64,000 nt of DNA from an uncultured Prevotella sp. (GTDB lineage: Bacteria > Bacteroidota > Bacteroidia > Bacteroidales > Bacteroidaceae): contig CAMKTS010000010.1 of NCBI GenBank assembly GCA_946415755.1, forward strand, positions 1-64,000, in the 5' to 3' direction. The translations under genes were made by a program, and so were the position numbers. The notes beneath the pieces were generated by a model. That model was given only the letters and a program-made list of their open reading frames with translations. It did no database searches and was not told where the DNA came from. Shown here piece after piece: positions 38,902-48,067 of the stretch. Positions within the stretch are counted from its first letter, which is position 1. Each line of letters opens with the position of its first letter.

Positions 38902-39627
38902 TTGAAAATAGAAGCTATCATCATAGGATGCAGGAGGCTGTTTCTGACGATGGCACTGACAGCAGGCATCGTTACGGGAAAGGCACAAAATGACAACAGC
39001 GACAGGCTGATTGTCCGCGCTGATTCTGTCGAACTGGCTGATGGATTGCTCGTGGAGAATGATACAGCATCGGTTATGGTCGGGGAAAAACGCGGGAAGA
39101 AGATGAAGCGTGACTGGAATACTTGGACACCAGACCCACAGCGTGCCCTGTGGATGGCACTCGTCTTGCCGGGAGCAGGACAAATCTATAACCGTAAATA
39201 CTGGAAATTGCCCATCTTCTATGGTGGTTTCATGGGCTGTATCTACGCTCTTACGTGGAATAACATGATGTACAAGGACTATTCGCAAGCCTATCTTGAC
39301 ATTATGGATAAAGATCCGGGAACGGCCAGTTACAACAAGTTCCTGCACTTGGGGGCAAAGGTGACGAAGCAGAATGAGGAACGGTATAAGCAGATATTCA
39401 AGAGCCGCAAAGACAAGTATCGCCGCTGGAGAGACTTGAGCTTCTTTGTCATGCTCGGAGTCTATGCCCTCTCAGTAATCGATGCTTATGTGGATGCGGA
39501 ACTGTCGGTGTTTGATATCTCAAAAGACCTCAGCTTGGAGATAGAACCCGTCGTCATCCCCAACTACGGAGGAGGCAATTTCCTGCAGGCACAGTCGGTG
39601 GGTATCAACTGTCGGCTGAACTTCTGA
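38902..39627 (+). CDS. DUF5683 exported membrane protein
   Basis: 241 residues from a TTG at 38902 (LKIEAIIIGCRRLFLTMALT as MKIEA...), which gives a plausible signal sequence cut before QNDN; the first in-frame ATG (38950) would leave a weaker one. Downstream blocks WTPDPQRALWMALVLPGAGQ and IYNRKYWKLPIFYGGFMGCI mark DUF5683, followed by further membrane segments (SFFVMLGVYALSVIDAYVDA). Function is unknown; the gene is regularly found between parB and an MltD-type transglycosylase in Bacteroidetes, suggesting a link with envelope growth or chromosome segregation. Confidence 0.85.
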   Translation: MKIEAIIIGCRRLFLTMALTAGIVTGKAQNDNSDRLIVRADSVELADGLLVENDTASVMVGEKRGKKMKRDWNTWTPDPQRALWMALVLPGAGQIYNRKYWKLPIFYGGFMGCIYALTWNNMMYKDYSQAYLDIMDKDPGTASYNKFLHLGAKVTKQNEERYKQIFKSRKDKYRRWRDLSFFVMLGVYALSVIDAYVDAELSVFDISKDLSLEIEPVVIPNYGGGNFLQAQSVGINCRLNF

Positions 39628-39686
39628 AAAGGTGAGAAGGTAAAAGAGTAAAAGGTAACAAAAAGTAAGAAAGCAACATACAAGAC

Positions 39687-40979
39687 ATGAATATCAAAGA
39701 CAAAGGACATGGAATGGTTGGAAAGGTGGTGAAATGGTCTTTATCCTTTTGCCTTCTTACCTTCTTGCCCTCCACGGCGATGGCACAGGATATCGTAACC
39801 ACAGATGATGAGGCTGACGCTGAAGACGAGATAGTGGTGACCGACCAGACGGGTAATGAGGAGGTCATCGAGTTTCCTGAGGCGATGACCTACGACTTGG
39901 ACTCGCTGCTGAACCTGTATATGGCCAAGACTTATTTGGACGAGGATGGCGACTGCAACATGCGCGACGTCAACCCAGAATACACCAAGGAGGACTATGT
40001 TGACAGACTGAGCCGTATCCCGTCTATCATGGAATTGTCGTATAACGAAGTGGTTCAGAAATTTATCGACAGATATAGTGGACGGCTGCGTCACAGCATC
40101 AGCTATATGCTGGGAGCCTCCAACTTCTATATGCCTATCTTTGAACAAGCTCTGGAGGTTTATCAGCTGCCGTTGGAGCTGCGCTACCTGCCCATTATAG
40201 AATCGGCACTAAACCCCAAAGCCGTTTCAAGAGTGGGAGCCACTGGATTGTGGCAGTTTATGCTGGCAACAGGAAGACAGTATGGGTTGCAGGTGAACTC
40301 CCTGGTGGACGAACGCCGCGACCCTGTCAAGGCATCGTATGCCGCCGCCCGCTACCTGAACGACCTCTACAAGGTGTTTGGTGACTGGAACCTCGTGATT
40401 GCCGCTTACAACTGCGGACCGGAGAATATCAACAAGGCCATTCACCGTGCGAATGGTGAGAAGGACTACTGGCAGATATATCCCTATTTGCCAAAGGAAA
40501 CGCGCGGCTATGTGCCGGCTTTCATTGCCGCCAATTACATCATGACCTATTATTCGCTGCACAATATCTGTCCGATGACAACTCGTCTGCCAGCCAAGAC
40601 CGATACTGTCATGGTGAATAAGAACGTGCATCTGGAACAAGTGGCTGCTGTGGTGGGCATCAATATTGACCTGCTGCGCTCGCTGAACCCGATGTATCGT
40701 CGTGACATTATTCCCGGAGCTACGTCGCCCTGTCCCTTGCGACTGCCGCAGACGGAAGTGGGCAAGTTCATCGACCTGGAAGACAGTGTCTATACCTATA
40801 AGGCTGATGAATTGCTGACAAAGCGCAATGAGGTAGAGGTGAGGGATGACGTGCCCACTTACTACCACAAGAGCAAACGTTATGTGAAGAAGAAAAAGCG
40901 GACGGTGCGCCGTCGTGGCTCGACAGCCAAGCGTCGTACCAAGGCTAGCAAGCGCCGCTCGTCAAGGAGGAGACGGTAG
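39687..40979 (+). CDS. Lytic transglycosylase MltD-like with LysM and basic tail
   Basis: 430-residue exported enzyme with a signal sequence around residues 10-33. The SLT domain (about residues 140-270) carries LPIIESALNPKAVSRVGATG with the catalytic glutamate, LWQFMLATGRQYGL, and AAYNCGPENINKAI. It cleaves peptidoglycan between MurNAc and GlcNAc with anhydro ring formation. One LysM-like segment (about 310-355; LEQVAAVVGINIDLLRSLNP) binds peptidoglycan. The last 45 residues are strongly basic (KKKKRTVRRRG, KRRSSRRRR), which is unusual and could tether it to acidic envelope polymers. It sits between DUF5683 and spoT. Confidence 0.9.
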   Translation: MNIKDKGHGMVGKVVKWSLSFCLLTFLPSTAMAQDIVTTDDEADAEDEIVVTDQTGNEEVIEFPEAMTYDLDSLLNLYMAKTYLDEDGDCNMRDVNPEYTKEDYVDRLSRIPSIMELSYNEVVQKFIDRYSGRLRHSISYMLGASNFYMPIFEQALEVYQLPLELRYLPIIESALNPKAVSRVGATGLWQFMLATGRQYGLQVNSLVDERRDPVKASYAAARYLNDLYKVFGDWNLVIAAYNCGPENINKAIHRANGEKDYWQIYPYLPKETRGYVPAFIAANYIMTYYSLHNICPMTTRLPAKTDTVMVNKNVHLEQVAAVVGINIDLLRSLNPMYRRDIIPGATSPCPLRLPQTEVGKFIDLEDSVYTYKADELLTKRNEVEVRDDVPTYYHKSKRYVKKKKRTVRRRGSTAKRRTKASKRRSSRRRR

Positions 40980-41042
40980 CACGTCACTGTTTTCGTTTTA
41001 TAGAGTACCTAACAACACCTAATCATAACAAGGAGGAACAGC

Positions 41043-43313
41043 ATGGATGAGGATTTGATGATGCAGGAAGCTGACAACAAGCTGATAAACGATGCCTTCC
41101 AACGTCTCTTGGACAGTTATCTGGCATCACGCCACCGTAAGAAGGTTGACATCATCACAAAAGCATTCAACTTTGCCCGGCAGGCTCACAAAGGAGTGAG
41201 ACGCCTGTCGGGAGAACCCTATATCATGCACCCCATCGCTGTGGCACAGATAGCCTGTGAAGAGGTGGGGCTGGGGTCTACCAGTATTTGTGCATCCCTG
41301 CTGCATGACGTGGTGGAGGATACAGACTATACTACTGAGGATATCAGCAATATCTTCGGGCCGAAAATTGCACAAATCGTAGACGGACTGACCAAGATCA
41401 GCGGTGGTATTTTTGGAGAGCAGGCATCTGCGCAGGCAGAGAATTTCAAGAAGCTGTTGCTCACCATGAGCGATGACATCCGTGTGATTCTTATCAAGAT
41501 CTGTGACCGTTTGCACAATATGCGAACCTTGGAGTCGCAACCGGCCAACAAACAGTATAAGATAGCCGGTGAGACACTGTATATCTATGCTCCGCTGGCC
41601 AATCGTCTCGGTCTTTACAAGGTGAAGTCGGAGCTGGAGAATCTCAGCTTCCGCTATGAACATCCCGACGAGTACAACAGTATCAAGGAGAAACTGGCCA
41701 GCACGGAAGCCTCACGCCATGAACTCTTCGACCAGTTTACCGCTCCTATTGAGGAGGAGTTGAAGCGGATGGGCATTCAATATGAAATCAAAGAGCGTGT
41801 AAAGACACCATACTCTATTTGGAGCAAGATGCAGAACAAGCATGTCACCTTTGATGAGATTTATGACATCCTGGCCGTTCGCATCATCTTCAAGCCCAAC
41901 AAGCGTGAGGAAGAGGTCAACGAGTGCTTCAATATCTATGTGGCCATCTCTAAGATTTACAAGAGTCATCCCGACAGGCTTCGTGACTGGCTGAACCATC
42001 CGAAAGCTAACGGCTATCAGGCTTTGCATGTTACCCTGATGTCGAAACAGGGACGGTGGATAGAAGTGCAGATACGCTCTGACCGTATGGATGAGATTGC
42101 CGAGCAGGGCTTTGCTGCACACTGGAAATACAAGGAAGGGGAGAACAATGAGTATACCGAGGACGAGAGCGAGCTGAACGAGTGGCTGCGCACCATCAAA
42201 GAAATCTTGGACGACCCGCAGCCTGATGCCATGGACTTCCTTGATGCCATTAAGCTGAATCTTTTTGCTTCGGAGATATTCGTCTTTACCCCTAAGGGAG
42301 AGATCAAGACGATGCCTACGGGATGTACGGCTCTTGACTTTGCTTTCAGTATTCACACCTTCTTGGGCAGCCATTGTATTGGTGCCAAGGTAAACCATCG
42401 GCTGGTACCGCTGAGTCATAAGTTGCAAAGCGGCGACCAGGTTGAGATCCTCACCTCTAAGTCGCAGCATGTACAGCCGTCGTGGATCAACTTTGTCAGT
42501 ACGGCCAAGGCCAAGGGGAAGATACAGGCCATTCTTCGCCGTAACAGTCGTGAGTTGCAGAAGCAAGGAGAAGAACTGTTTGCTGAATTCCTGAAGAAAC
42601 ATGGCTTTGAGGATACGCTGAATGCTGCCGACCAGTTGGCGGAATTCCATGAGGCGCGTAGTCGTGAGGATTTCTTCCAGGCTGTTGGCGACAAGACGAT
42701 TCTGCTTGGTGAAAAGGATGTTGATGAGCTGAATGGCAAGAACAATAACGGTGCAGGTAAAAAGGGATGGCGGAAACTGGTGCCTTTCCTCGGACGTGGC
42801 AAACAGAAGAAGGATGGTGACAATGGGCAACAGGAACTGTTTGTTGTCCCGGAGAAGTTCAACCGTAAGAAACCCATCTTCATCAATGATGACAACATCG
42901 TTCAGTATAAGTTCAAGCATTGCTGTCATCCCATCCCCGGCGATGATGTGTTAGGCTTTATCGACGGAAAGCAGCAGGTAGAGATTCACAAGCGTTCCTG
43001 TCCGGTGGCAGCCAAGCTGAAGGCCAGTTTCGGTAACCGCATCCTGGATGCCAAATGGGATATGCATAAGAAACTGTTCTTCGATGCTACCGTCCGTTTG
43101 CAGGGCATTGACCGTGTGGGCATTCTTTTAGACCTCTCGCAGATTATCTCCCATCAGATGAGCGTCAATATCCATAAGTTGACGATAGCCAGTGAAGAGG
43201 GGGTGTTCGACGGAACCATTGAGTTGCGCGTCCATGACCGTGAGGATGTCAAGGCTATCATTGACCAGCTGAAGACGATTGACGGTTTGCAGGATGTCAC
43301 GCAGATTGTATAA
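41043..43313 (+). CDS. spoT: Bifunctional (p)ppGpp synthetase/hydrolase
   Basis: 756-residue Rel/SpoT enzyme controlling the stringent response. The HD hydrolase domain is intact (IMHPIAVAQIACEE, ASLLHDVVEDTDYT), the synthetase domain has VKTPYSIWSKMQNK, YDILAVRIIF and ANGYQALHVTLM, and the TGS domain follows (FVFTPKGEIKTMPTGCTALD). A low-complexity linker (about 560-605, NGKNNNGAGKKG) leads to a zinc-finger/CC segment with FKHCCHPIPGDDVLGF and a C-terminal ACT domain (RVGILLDLSQIISHQMSVNI). Both activities look functional, so it is probably the main Rel enzyme. Last gene of the par run. Confidence 0.95.
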   Translation: MDEDLMMQEADNKLINDAFQRLLDSYLASRHRKKVDIITKAFNFARQAHKGVRRLSGEPYIMHPIAVAQIACEEVGLGSTSICASLLHDVVEDTDYTTEDISNIFGPKIAQIVDGLTKISGGIFGEQASAQAENFKKLLLTMSDDIRVILIKICDRLHNMRTLESQPANKQYKIAGETLYIYAPLANRLGLYKVKSELENLSFRYEHPDEYNSIKEKLASTEASRHELFDQFTAPIEEELKRMGIQYEIKERVKTPYSIWSKMQNKHVTFDEIYDILAVRIIFKPNKREEEVNECFNIYVAISKIYKSHPDRLRDWLNHPKANGYQALHVTLMSKQGRWIEVQIRSDRMDEIAEQGFAAHWKYKEGENNEYTEDESELNEWLRTIKEILDDPQPDAMDFLDAIKLNLFASEIFVFTPKGEIKTMPTGCTALDFAFSIHTFLGSHCIGAKVNHRLVPLSHKLQSGDQVEILTSKSQHVQPSWINFVSTAKAKGKIQAILRRNSRELQKQGEELFAEFLKKHGFEDTLNAADQLAEFHEARSREDFFQAVGDKTILLGEKDVDELNGKNNNGAGKKGWRKLVPFLGRGKQKKDGDNGQQELFVVPEKFNRKKPIFINDDNIVQYKFKHCCHPIPGDDVLGFIDGKQQVEIHKRSCPVAAKLKASFGNRILDAKWDMHKKLFFDATVRLQGIDRVGILLDLSQIISHQMSVNIHKLTIASEEGVFDGTIELRVHDREDVKAIIDQLKTIDGLQDVTQIV

Positions 43314-43386
43314 TCCCTACTTCGTTTGTTGTGAAACATGTAAAAGAACTACGATATAACTAATTAAAAAACAAAAAGTGAATGGT

Positions 43387-44382
43387 ATGAAAATCAGAAT
43401 GAACAACCGATGTGTGATGATGCTGGCATCGATGCTGATGCTTTGTCATCTGCCTGTTAGCCAAGCGTATGCCAAGAATTACGACAACCCTGATACGCTC
43501 TTCGTGAGTCGCGACGGAACGGGTGAGTTCCGCAATGTAGCCGAGGCGATTGAGGTTTGTCGAGCCTTTATGGAATACCATAAGGTGATTTACGTCAAGA
43601 AAGGTGTCTACAAGGAGAAAGTCATCATACCGCAGTGGCTCACCAACATTGAGATTTGTGGAGAGGACCGCGACCAGACGATTATCACGTGGGATGACCA
43701 TGCCAATATCTTGCTGCCCAGTATTGGCAAGGGCATGGGAACCTTCCGTACCTATACGCTGAAAATACAAGGAAGTCGAATCACGCTGAAAAATATAACC
43801 ATTGAGAATAACGCTGCCCGTTTGGGACAGGCTGTCGCACTGCATACCGAAGGCGACTGTCTCACATTCGTCAACTGCCGCTTCCTGGGGAATCAGGACA
43901 CAATCTATACGGGTAATGCCAAGACCCGCCTGTACTTCAAGGATTGCTATATCGAGGGCACTACCGACTTCATCTTTGGCCCCTCCACGGCTTGGTTTGA
44001 GAACTGCGACATATTCTGTAAAGCCGAGAGTTATATTACGGCAGCATCAACACCGCAGGATGTTCCTTACGGCTATATTTTCAACAACTGTCATATCACG
44101 GCTGATAAGGGGGTTGAAAAAGTTTACCTGGGACGGCCTTGGCGCGACTATGGCTATACGCTGTTCATGAATTGCGACTTGCCTCGCCAGATACGTCCGG
44201 AGGGCTGGCATCACTGGCGTGAGGCTGCCAAGCAGACGGCACGCTATCTGGAATACAACAACAGGGGTGAGGGTTCTGCTACCGATAAGCGTGTTGCGTG
44301 GAGCCGCCAGCTGAGTAAGAAGGAGGCGCAGAAAGTGACTCTTGAAAATGTGTTTAGTATTAACGACCAGTGGAATCCCTGA
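43387..44382 (+). CDS. Exported pectinesterase (carbohydrate esterase family 8)
   Basis: 331 residues from the ATG at 43387, with a signal peptide (MNNRCVMMLASMLMLCHLPV) ending near SQAYA. Right-handed beta-helix enzyme that removes methyl groups from pectin. The catalytic signatures are QAVALHTEGDC, the GNQDTIYTG loop with the acid/base Asp, EGTTDFIFGPSTAWFENC with the nucleophile Asp, and LGRPWRDYGYT with the substrate-binding Arg and Trp. It works upstream of the hexuronate enzymes UxuA/UxuB found later in the window. There is no pectate lyase next to it. Confidence 0.95.
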   Translation: MKIRMNNRCVMMLASMLMLCHLPVSQAYAKNYDNPDTLFVSRDGTGEFRNVAEAIEVCRAFMEYHKVIYVKKGVYKEKVIIPQWLTNIEICGEDRDQTIITWDDHANILLPSIGKGMGTFRTYTLKIQGSRITLKNITIENNAARLGQAVALHTEGDCLTFVNCRFLGNQDTIYTGNAKTRLYFKDCYIEGTTDFIFGPSTAWFENCDIFCKAESYITAASTPQDVPYGYIFNNCHITADKGVEKVYLGRPWRDYGYTLFMNCDLPRQIRPEGWHHWREAAKQTARYLEYNNRGEGSATDKRVAWSRQLSKKEAQKVTLENVFSINDQWNP

Positions 44383-44420
44383 AAGGGTGTCAAATAGCGA
44401 GATAGGAATATCCTATATGA

Positions 44421-44457
44421 AAGACAGATGGACTACTAAAGGTAGTCCATCTGTCTT
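44421..44457. terminator. Bidirectional terminator between pectinesterase and MerR genes
   Basis: A perfect 16-bp stem, AAGACAGATGGACTAC (44421-44436) and GTAGTCCATCTGTCTT (44442-44457), with a five-base loop. Its right arm codes the last residues of the MerR-type regulator (minus strand). Confidence 0.85.
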
Positions 44458-44783
44458 CTCAGTGATTGCAGCTCATTGCAAATGTCTATCAGTTTGGTGA
44501 GCACCTCGGCCTTGCGGTTAGCTCCGTTGCGGTTGCTGCTGATAATCTTCTTCGCCGCAGCGAGCTTGAAGCCTCGAACTTTTACCAGGTTGTGTATCAG
44601 GCGTATCTGGTTAATATCCTTCTCTTGGTACTGACGTACCTTAGAATATCTGCTGTTCTTCGGATGTAGGAAAGGAAATTCCTGCTCCCAATAGCGTAGG
44701 GTGCTTTCATTGACACCAAACATCTCAGCCACTTCGCGGATGCTGTAGTACAACTTCAGGTTCTTGTTCGGATTCAGTGCCAT
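44436..44783 (-). CDS. MerR family transcriptional regulator
   Basis: 115-residue protein with the MerR winged helix-turn-helix (YYSIREVAEMFGVNESTLRYW, EQEFPFLHPK, YQEKDINQIRLIHNLV) and a short helical C-terminus without metal-binding cysteines, so it probably belongs to the small general MerR group found as a single copy in Bacteroidetes. Its C-terminal coding end is inside a terminator hairpin. The DUF349 gene is just upstream on the same strand (15-base gap), so it may be read through from that promoter. Confidence 0.92.
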   Translation of the reverse strand: MALNPNKNLKLYYSIREVAEMFGVNESTLRYWEQEFPFLHPKNSRYSKVRQYQEKDINQIRLIHNLVKVRGFKLAAAKKIISSNRNGANRKAEVLTKLIDICNELQSLRRQMDYL

Positions 44784-44798
44784 GGATTCCTTTCCTTT

Positions 44799-46733
44799 TT
44801 ATTCCTTAGCAGCGTTTTCGGCATCGATGGCCTTGATCTTGTCACGCACCAGCTGTACCTCGTCCTTCAGTTTCTGCACCTTGCGGTTCATCTCATCGAT
44901 GAGTGAGTTGCCCTTCTTCGATGAGGCATTCAGGAAACCGAGGTTGTTCTCGTAGGTCTGTACTTCGCTCTTCAGCTGTTCGTACTGTCTCATCAAACGG
45001 GCACGCTCGTTGTCGATGGCATTCTCGCCCCGTTCTGCTATGTTCTTCAGGTTGTCCTTGAATTTGGAGAGACGGCGCTTGGCCACGGTGATATTGAGGT
45101 CTTTATAGAGCTTGTCGAGTACGGCATGATATTCGTCGAACAGCTTGTCTTTCTCCTTGAAGGGTACGTGGCCGATGGACTGGTACTCTTCGACAAGTTG
45201 CTGGACACGCTCCTGCAGGTTGTCTCCTGCCTCTTCGGCAGCAGCCTTCAGACGCTCTATCACGTCGCGCTTCTTTTCCAGATTCTGATGCTCCTCACCA
45301 CGGGTACCGGCTCCAGCGGCATTGCGGGCCTCAAAGAACTTGTTGCAGGCTCCGAGGAACTCTTCCCATAGCTGGTCGCCCAGTTTCTTGGGAACCATTC
45401 CGATGGTCTTCCATTCTTTCTGCAGGGCAATCAGTTTGTCGCTGGTCGACTTCCATTCTGTTGAATCCTGTAGGGCCTTGGCCTTCTCCACCAGAGCGCG
45501 TTTTTTCTCTACATTCTCGCGGAAGGTGTCCTTGAGGCTGCGGAAGTATTGTGCCTTGCGTCCGAAGAAATCGTCGCAAGCTGCGCGGAAGCGTTCGAAG
45601 ATTTTGACGTTCATCTTCTGCGGTGCGAAGCCGATGGTTTTCCATTCTGCCTGCAGGTCGATAATCTGCTTGGTGTGGCGCTCCCAGTCACCGCTGCCTT
45701 TGTTTTCCTCGGCAGCGATGGCCTCTACTTGTTCGCAGAGGGCCGTCTTCTTCTCCAGGTTCTCCTCTTCCTTGGCGCGCAGCCCTTCGAAGTGCTGCTG
45801 GTGGCGTTTGTTGATAATGGTAGATGCCGCTTTGAAGCGCTGCCATATCTCCTCGCGCAGCTCTTTGGCAACGGGGCCTGTCTCACGGTATTCCTGATGG
45901 AGTTTCTGCAACTGATGGAAGGCACTGATGGCATCAGGCTCTTCTGCCAGTTTTTCTGCTGCCTCACAGAGTTTCTTTTTGATTTCAAGATTCTTCTTGA
46001 AGTCATATTCACGTGCCTCGCTGTTTAGTTTCAGCAAGTCATAGAACTGTTCTACATACAGCTGGTAGTTGCGCCAAAGCTCGTTGGCCTTGTCGGCGGG
46101 TACGTTCTTGATTTCGCGCCATTCGTCCTGTAAGGCCTTGAATTCCTTGAAGGCTTTGTTGGCTTCCTCTGGTGAGGTTACCATGCCTTTGATTTTCTCT
46201 ATGATATTGAGTTTCTTCTGGAGATTCTCCAGCTTCTCCTGTTCCTGCTCTTTGAAGAGTTTCTGGCGCTTTTCCTTGATGATGCCCATCTCAGCCTTGA
46301 AGGCCTCCTCTTCGGGGGCTACAGTGATCTGATACTGTTCGGGGTCTCCTCCTCCGTCGATATATTCCTTCAGTCGTGTCTCGCGGTCGATGATGTGTAA
46401 CTTGTAGAAGACGGTTTTCAGATAGTCAACTTCTTCTTTCTGGGGTGTCTCTTCGCCATGTGCCAGTTCGCGCACACGCTCAAGTACCTCTTTCTTGTTC
46501 TGATACTGCCTGCGTTCAGGTTCTGCAACCGTCTCGGGTTCTGCAGTCGTCTCTGGTTCTGCAGTCGTCTCTGGTTCTACTGCAGCTTCAGGTTCTGCAA
46601 CCGTTTCGGGTTCTGCGGCAGATTCAGGTTCTGCAGCAACTTCAGGTTCTGCTGTCTGACTGGCAGTTGTTTCTACTACGTCTTGTTCTACGTTCTGCTC
46701 CTGCTGGAGGGCTTGTTCTTGAGAGTCCATCAT
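44799..46733 (-). CDS. DUF349 multi-repeat protein with EPE-rich N-terminus
   Basis: 644 residues. Residues about 22-75 are seven hexapeptide repeats of the type AEPETV/AEPETT. The rest is mostly alpha-helical and holds successive DUF349 repeats of about 70-75 residues (visible as LQAEWKTIGFAPQKM, LQKEWKTIGMVPKKLGDQLW, EYQSIGHVPFKEKDKLFDEY). Highly charged, no signal peptide or membrane segment. DUF349 proteins have been tied to nucleic-acid or ribosome-related functions in other groups, but no firm role is known to me. A TAACTTTG box reads on the minus strand at 46780-46787. Confidence 0.85.
   Translation of the reverse strand: MMDSQEQALQQEQNVEQDVVETTASQTAEPEVAAEPESAAEPETVAEPEAAVEPETTAEPETTAEPETVAEPERRQYQNKKEVLERVRELAHGEETPQKEEVDYLKTVFYKLHIIDRETRLKEYIDGGGDPEQYQITVAPEEEAFKAEMGIIKEKRQKLFKEQEQEKLENLQKKLNIIEKIKGMVTSPEEANKAFKEFKALQDEWREIKNVPADKANELWRNYQLYVEQFYDLLKLNSEAREYDFKKNLEIKKKLCEAAEKLAEEPDAISAFHQLQKLHQEYRETGPVAKELREEIWQRFKAASTIINKRHQQHFEGLRAKEEENLEKKTALCEQVEAIAAEENKGSGDWERHTKQIIDLQAEWKTIGFAPQKMNVKIFERFRAACDDFFGRKAQYFRSLKDTFRENVEKKRALVEKAKALQDSTEWKSTSDKLIALQKEWKTIGMVPKKLGDQLWEEFLGACNKFFEARNAAGAGTRGEEHQNLEKKRDVIERLKAAAEEAGDNLQERVQQLVEEYQSIGHVPFKEKDKLFDEYHAVLDKLYKDLNITVAKRRLSKFKDNLKNIAERGENAIDNERARLMRQYEQLKSEVQTYENNLGFLNASSKKGNSLIDEMNRKVQKLKDEVQLVRDKIKAIDAENAAKE
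46516..46650. repeat. 18-bp tandem repeats coding EPE hexapeptides
   Basis: Seven imperfect 18-bp units (plus strand GGTTCTGCAACCGTCTCG and variants) code AEPE(T/A/S)x in the N-terminus of the DUF349 protein. Repeat number is likely variable between strains. Confidence 0.85.
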
Positions 46734-46779
46734 CTAAATTTTTTTAGTTAATGAAAGGTTAGTACACTCTATTGGGCTT

Positions 46780-46787
46780 CAAAGTTA
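46780..46787 (-). promoter_or_regulatory. Putative -7 box of the DUF349-MerR genes
   Basis: CAAAGTTA on the plus strand reads TAACTTTG on the minus strand, about 45 bases upstream of the DUF349 gene start. Confidence 0.45.
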
Positions 46788-46874
46788 GGAATTATTTCTC
46801 AAATGACCTAATTTTTTACTGCAAAAGTGATGTTGCGACGGCAAATTCTTTCATTTTTCGCCTCATCTCCCACT

Positions 46875-47801
46875 TTATATGAGTCGTTTGTGCCTGAAAA
46901 TGAACCATGAGATGACGGAGATGACCACTGACAGGATGATGGCGATGATGAATCCTGCCGGACTGGATTCCATACCGTTGACCAGGTTCATGCCGAAGAA
47001 TGAGGCTACCAGTGTGGGCAACATGAGGATGATGGTCACCGAAGTGAGTGTACGCATGATGGTGTTCATGTTGTTGTTGATAATACTCTGGTAGGTGTCC
47101 ATAGTCGACTCCAGGATGTTTGAATAAATGCTGGTAGTTTCGCGGGCCTGTGTCATCTCGATGTTGACATCCTCGATAAGGTCGGCATCCAACTCGTCAA
47201 TCTGTAGCTTGAATTTCAGTTTCGAGAGCAGTGTCTCGTTGCCTCGGATGGATGTATTGAAGTAGGTCAGCGAGTCTTGCAGGCGGCTGAGTCCTATCAG
47301 GCTCTCGTTGTTCACCTCCCTGTCCAGGTTGCGCTTGGCTTTGTCGATAAGCATGGAGATCTGTTTCAGGCGCTTTAGGTACCATACGGCACTTGAGAGG
47401 AACAGTCGGAAAATCATGTCCACATAGTCGGTGAATCCCTCTCCGCGCTTTTGCTGGAAGCTGACGAAGTCAATCATCATGTTCGTCTCGTAGTAGCACA
47501 CGGTGATGGTGACGTCGCGCTTGTGGATGATGCCAAGGGGCACTGTGGTGTATGGGGTACGGCTCCGCACCTCCTTGACGTATGGTATGCGCAGGATGAT
47601 GAGCATCCATCCGTCGTCGTACTCATAGCGGGCACGCTCGTCGGTATCGCTGATGTCGGAGAGGAAGTAGTCGGGAATTTGAAACTGTTCCTCCAGCATC
47701 TGTTGGTCTTCTTCAGTCGGACACGTCATCTGTATCCAACAATTGGGCTGCCACTCTGGTATCTGGCTAAGCCCGCCTTGGGTGTTCCAAAAAGTCTTCA
47801 T
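46875..47801 (-). CDS. CorA family magnesium/divalent cation transporter
   Basis: 308 residues from the ATG at 47799-47801 (MKTFWNTQGG); a longer frame starts in an ATTGACAATT-type repeat and is not used. A large cytoplasmic domain is followed by two C-terminal membrane segments, with the selectivity motif GMN in FFGMNLVNGM between or at the end of the first and the basic end FRHKRLI. This is the CorA/MgtE-like pentameric channel fold of the MIT family. Substrate is probably Mg2+ or Co2+; the long helix TIMRTLTSVTIILMLPTLVA forms the pore lining. A TACCTTTG box reads on the minus strand at 47967-47974. Confidence 0.9.
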   Translation of the reverse strand: MKTFWNTQGGLSQIPEWQPNCWIQMTCPTEEDQQMLEEQFQIPDYFLSDISDTDERARYEYDDGWMLIILRIPYVKEVRSRTPYTTVPLGIIHKRDVTITVCYYETNMMIDFVSFQQKRGEGFTDYVDMIFRLFLSSAVWYLKRLKQISMLIDKAKRNLDREVNNESLIGLSRLQDSLTYFNTSIRGNETLLSKLKFKLQIDELDADLIEDVNIEMTQARETTSIYSNILESTMDTYQSIINNNMNTIMRTLTSVTIILMLPTLVASFFGMNLVNGMESSPAGFIIAIILSVVISVISWFIFRHKRLI

Positions 47802-47819
47802 TGTGCTAATCCTTTGTTG

Positions 47820-47852
47820 AATTGACAATTGATAATTGGTAATTGACAATCA
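47820..47852. repeat. ATTGACAATTGATAATT short repeats upstream of corA
   Basis: AATTGACAATTGATAATTGG and TAATTGACAATC form an AT-rich short-repeat tract directly upstream of the CorA start; it is open in frame with the gene but is not thought to be translated. Confidence 0.65.
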
Positions 47853-47966
47853 GTCATTTAGCGGCAGAGGGATTAGCAGCTCTGCTCGCTATCCCCCGCC
47901 TAACATTTGTTACTGTCCGCCGGGTAATCGTCTATCATTTTGTTACTATTTTGGTTTTATCGGGTG

Positions 47967-47974
47967 CAAAGGTA
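47967..47974 (-). promoter_or_regulatory. Putative -7 box of corA
   Basis: CAAAGGTA on the plus strand reads TACCTTTG on the minus strand, about 165 bases upstream of the corA ATG, giving a long untranslated leader. Confidence 0.5.
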
Positions 47975-47989
47975 CAAAATATAATTAAG

Positions 47990-48064
47990 AATGAAGAGTT
48001 AAGAGTTAAGAAATTTTCTGCCGATGGACATTTTTTCTTAATTCTTAACTCTTAACTCTTCATT
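47990..48064. terminator. Perfect 23-bp inverted repeat after pepD
   Basis: AATGAAGAGTTAAGAGTTAAGAA (as its two halves AATGAAGAGTT and AAGAGTTAAGAA, 47990-48012) is matched exactly by its reverse complement at 48042-48064, with a 29-base loop. The arms contain the heptad AGAGTTA twice. Position, just after the pepD stop, suggests a terminator or a large RNA hairpin. Confidence 0.75.
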
Positions 48065-48067
48065 ATT

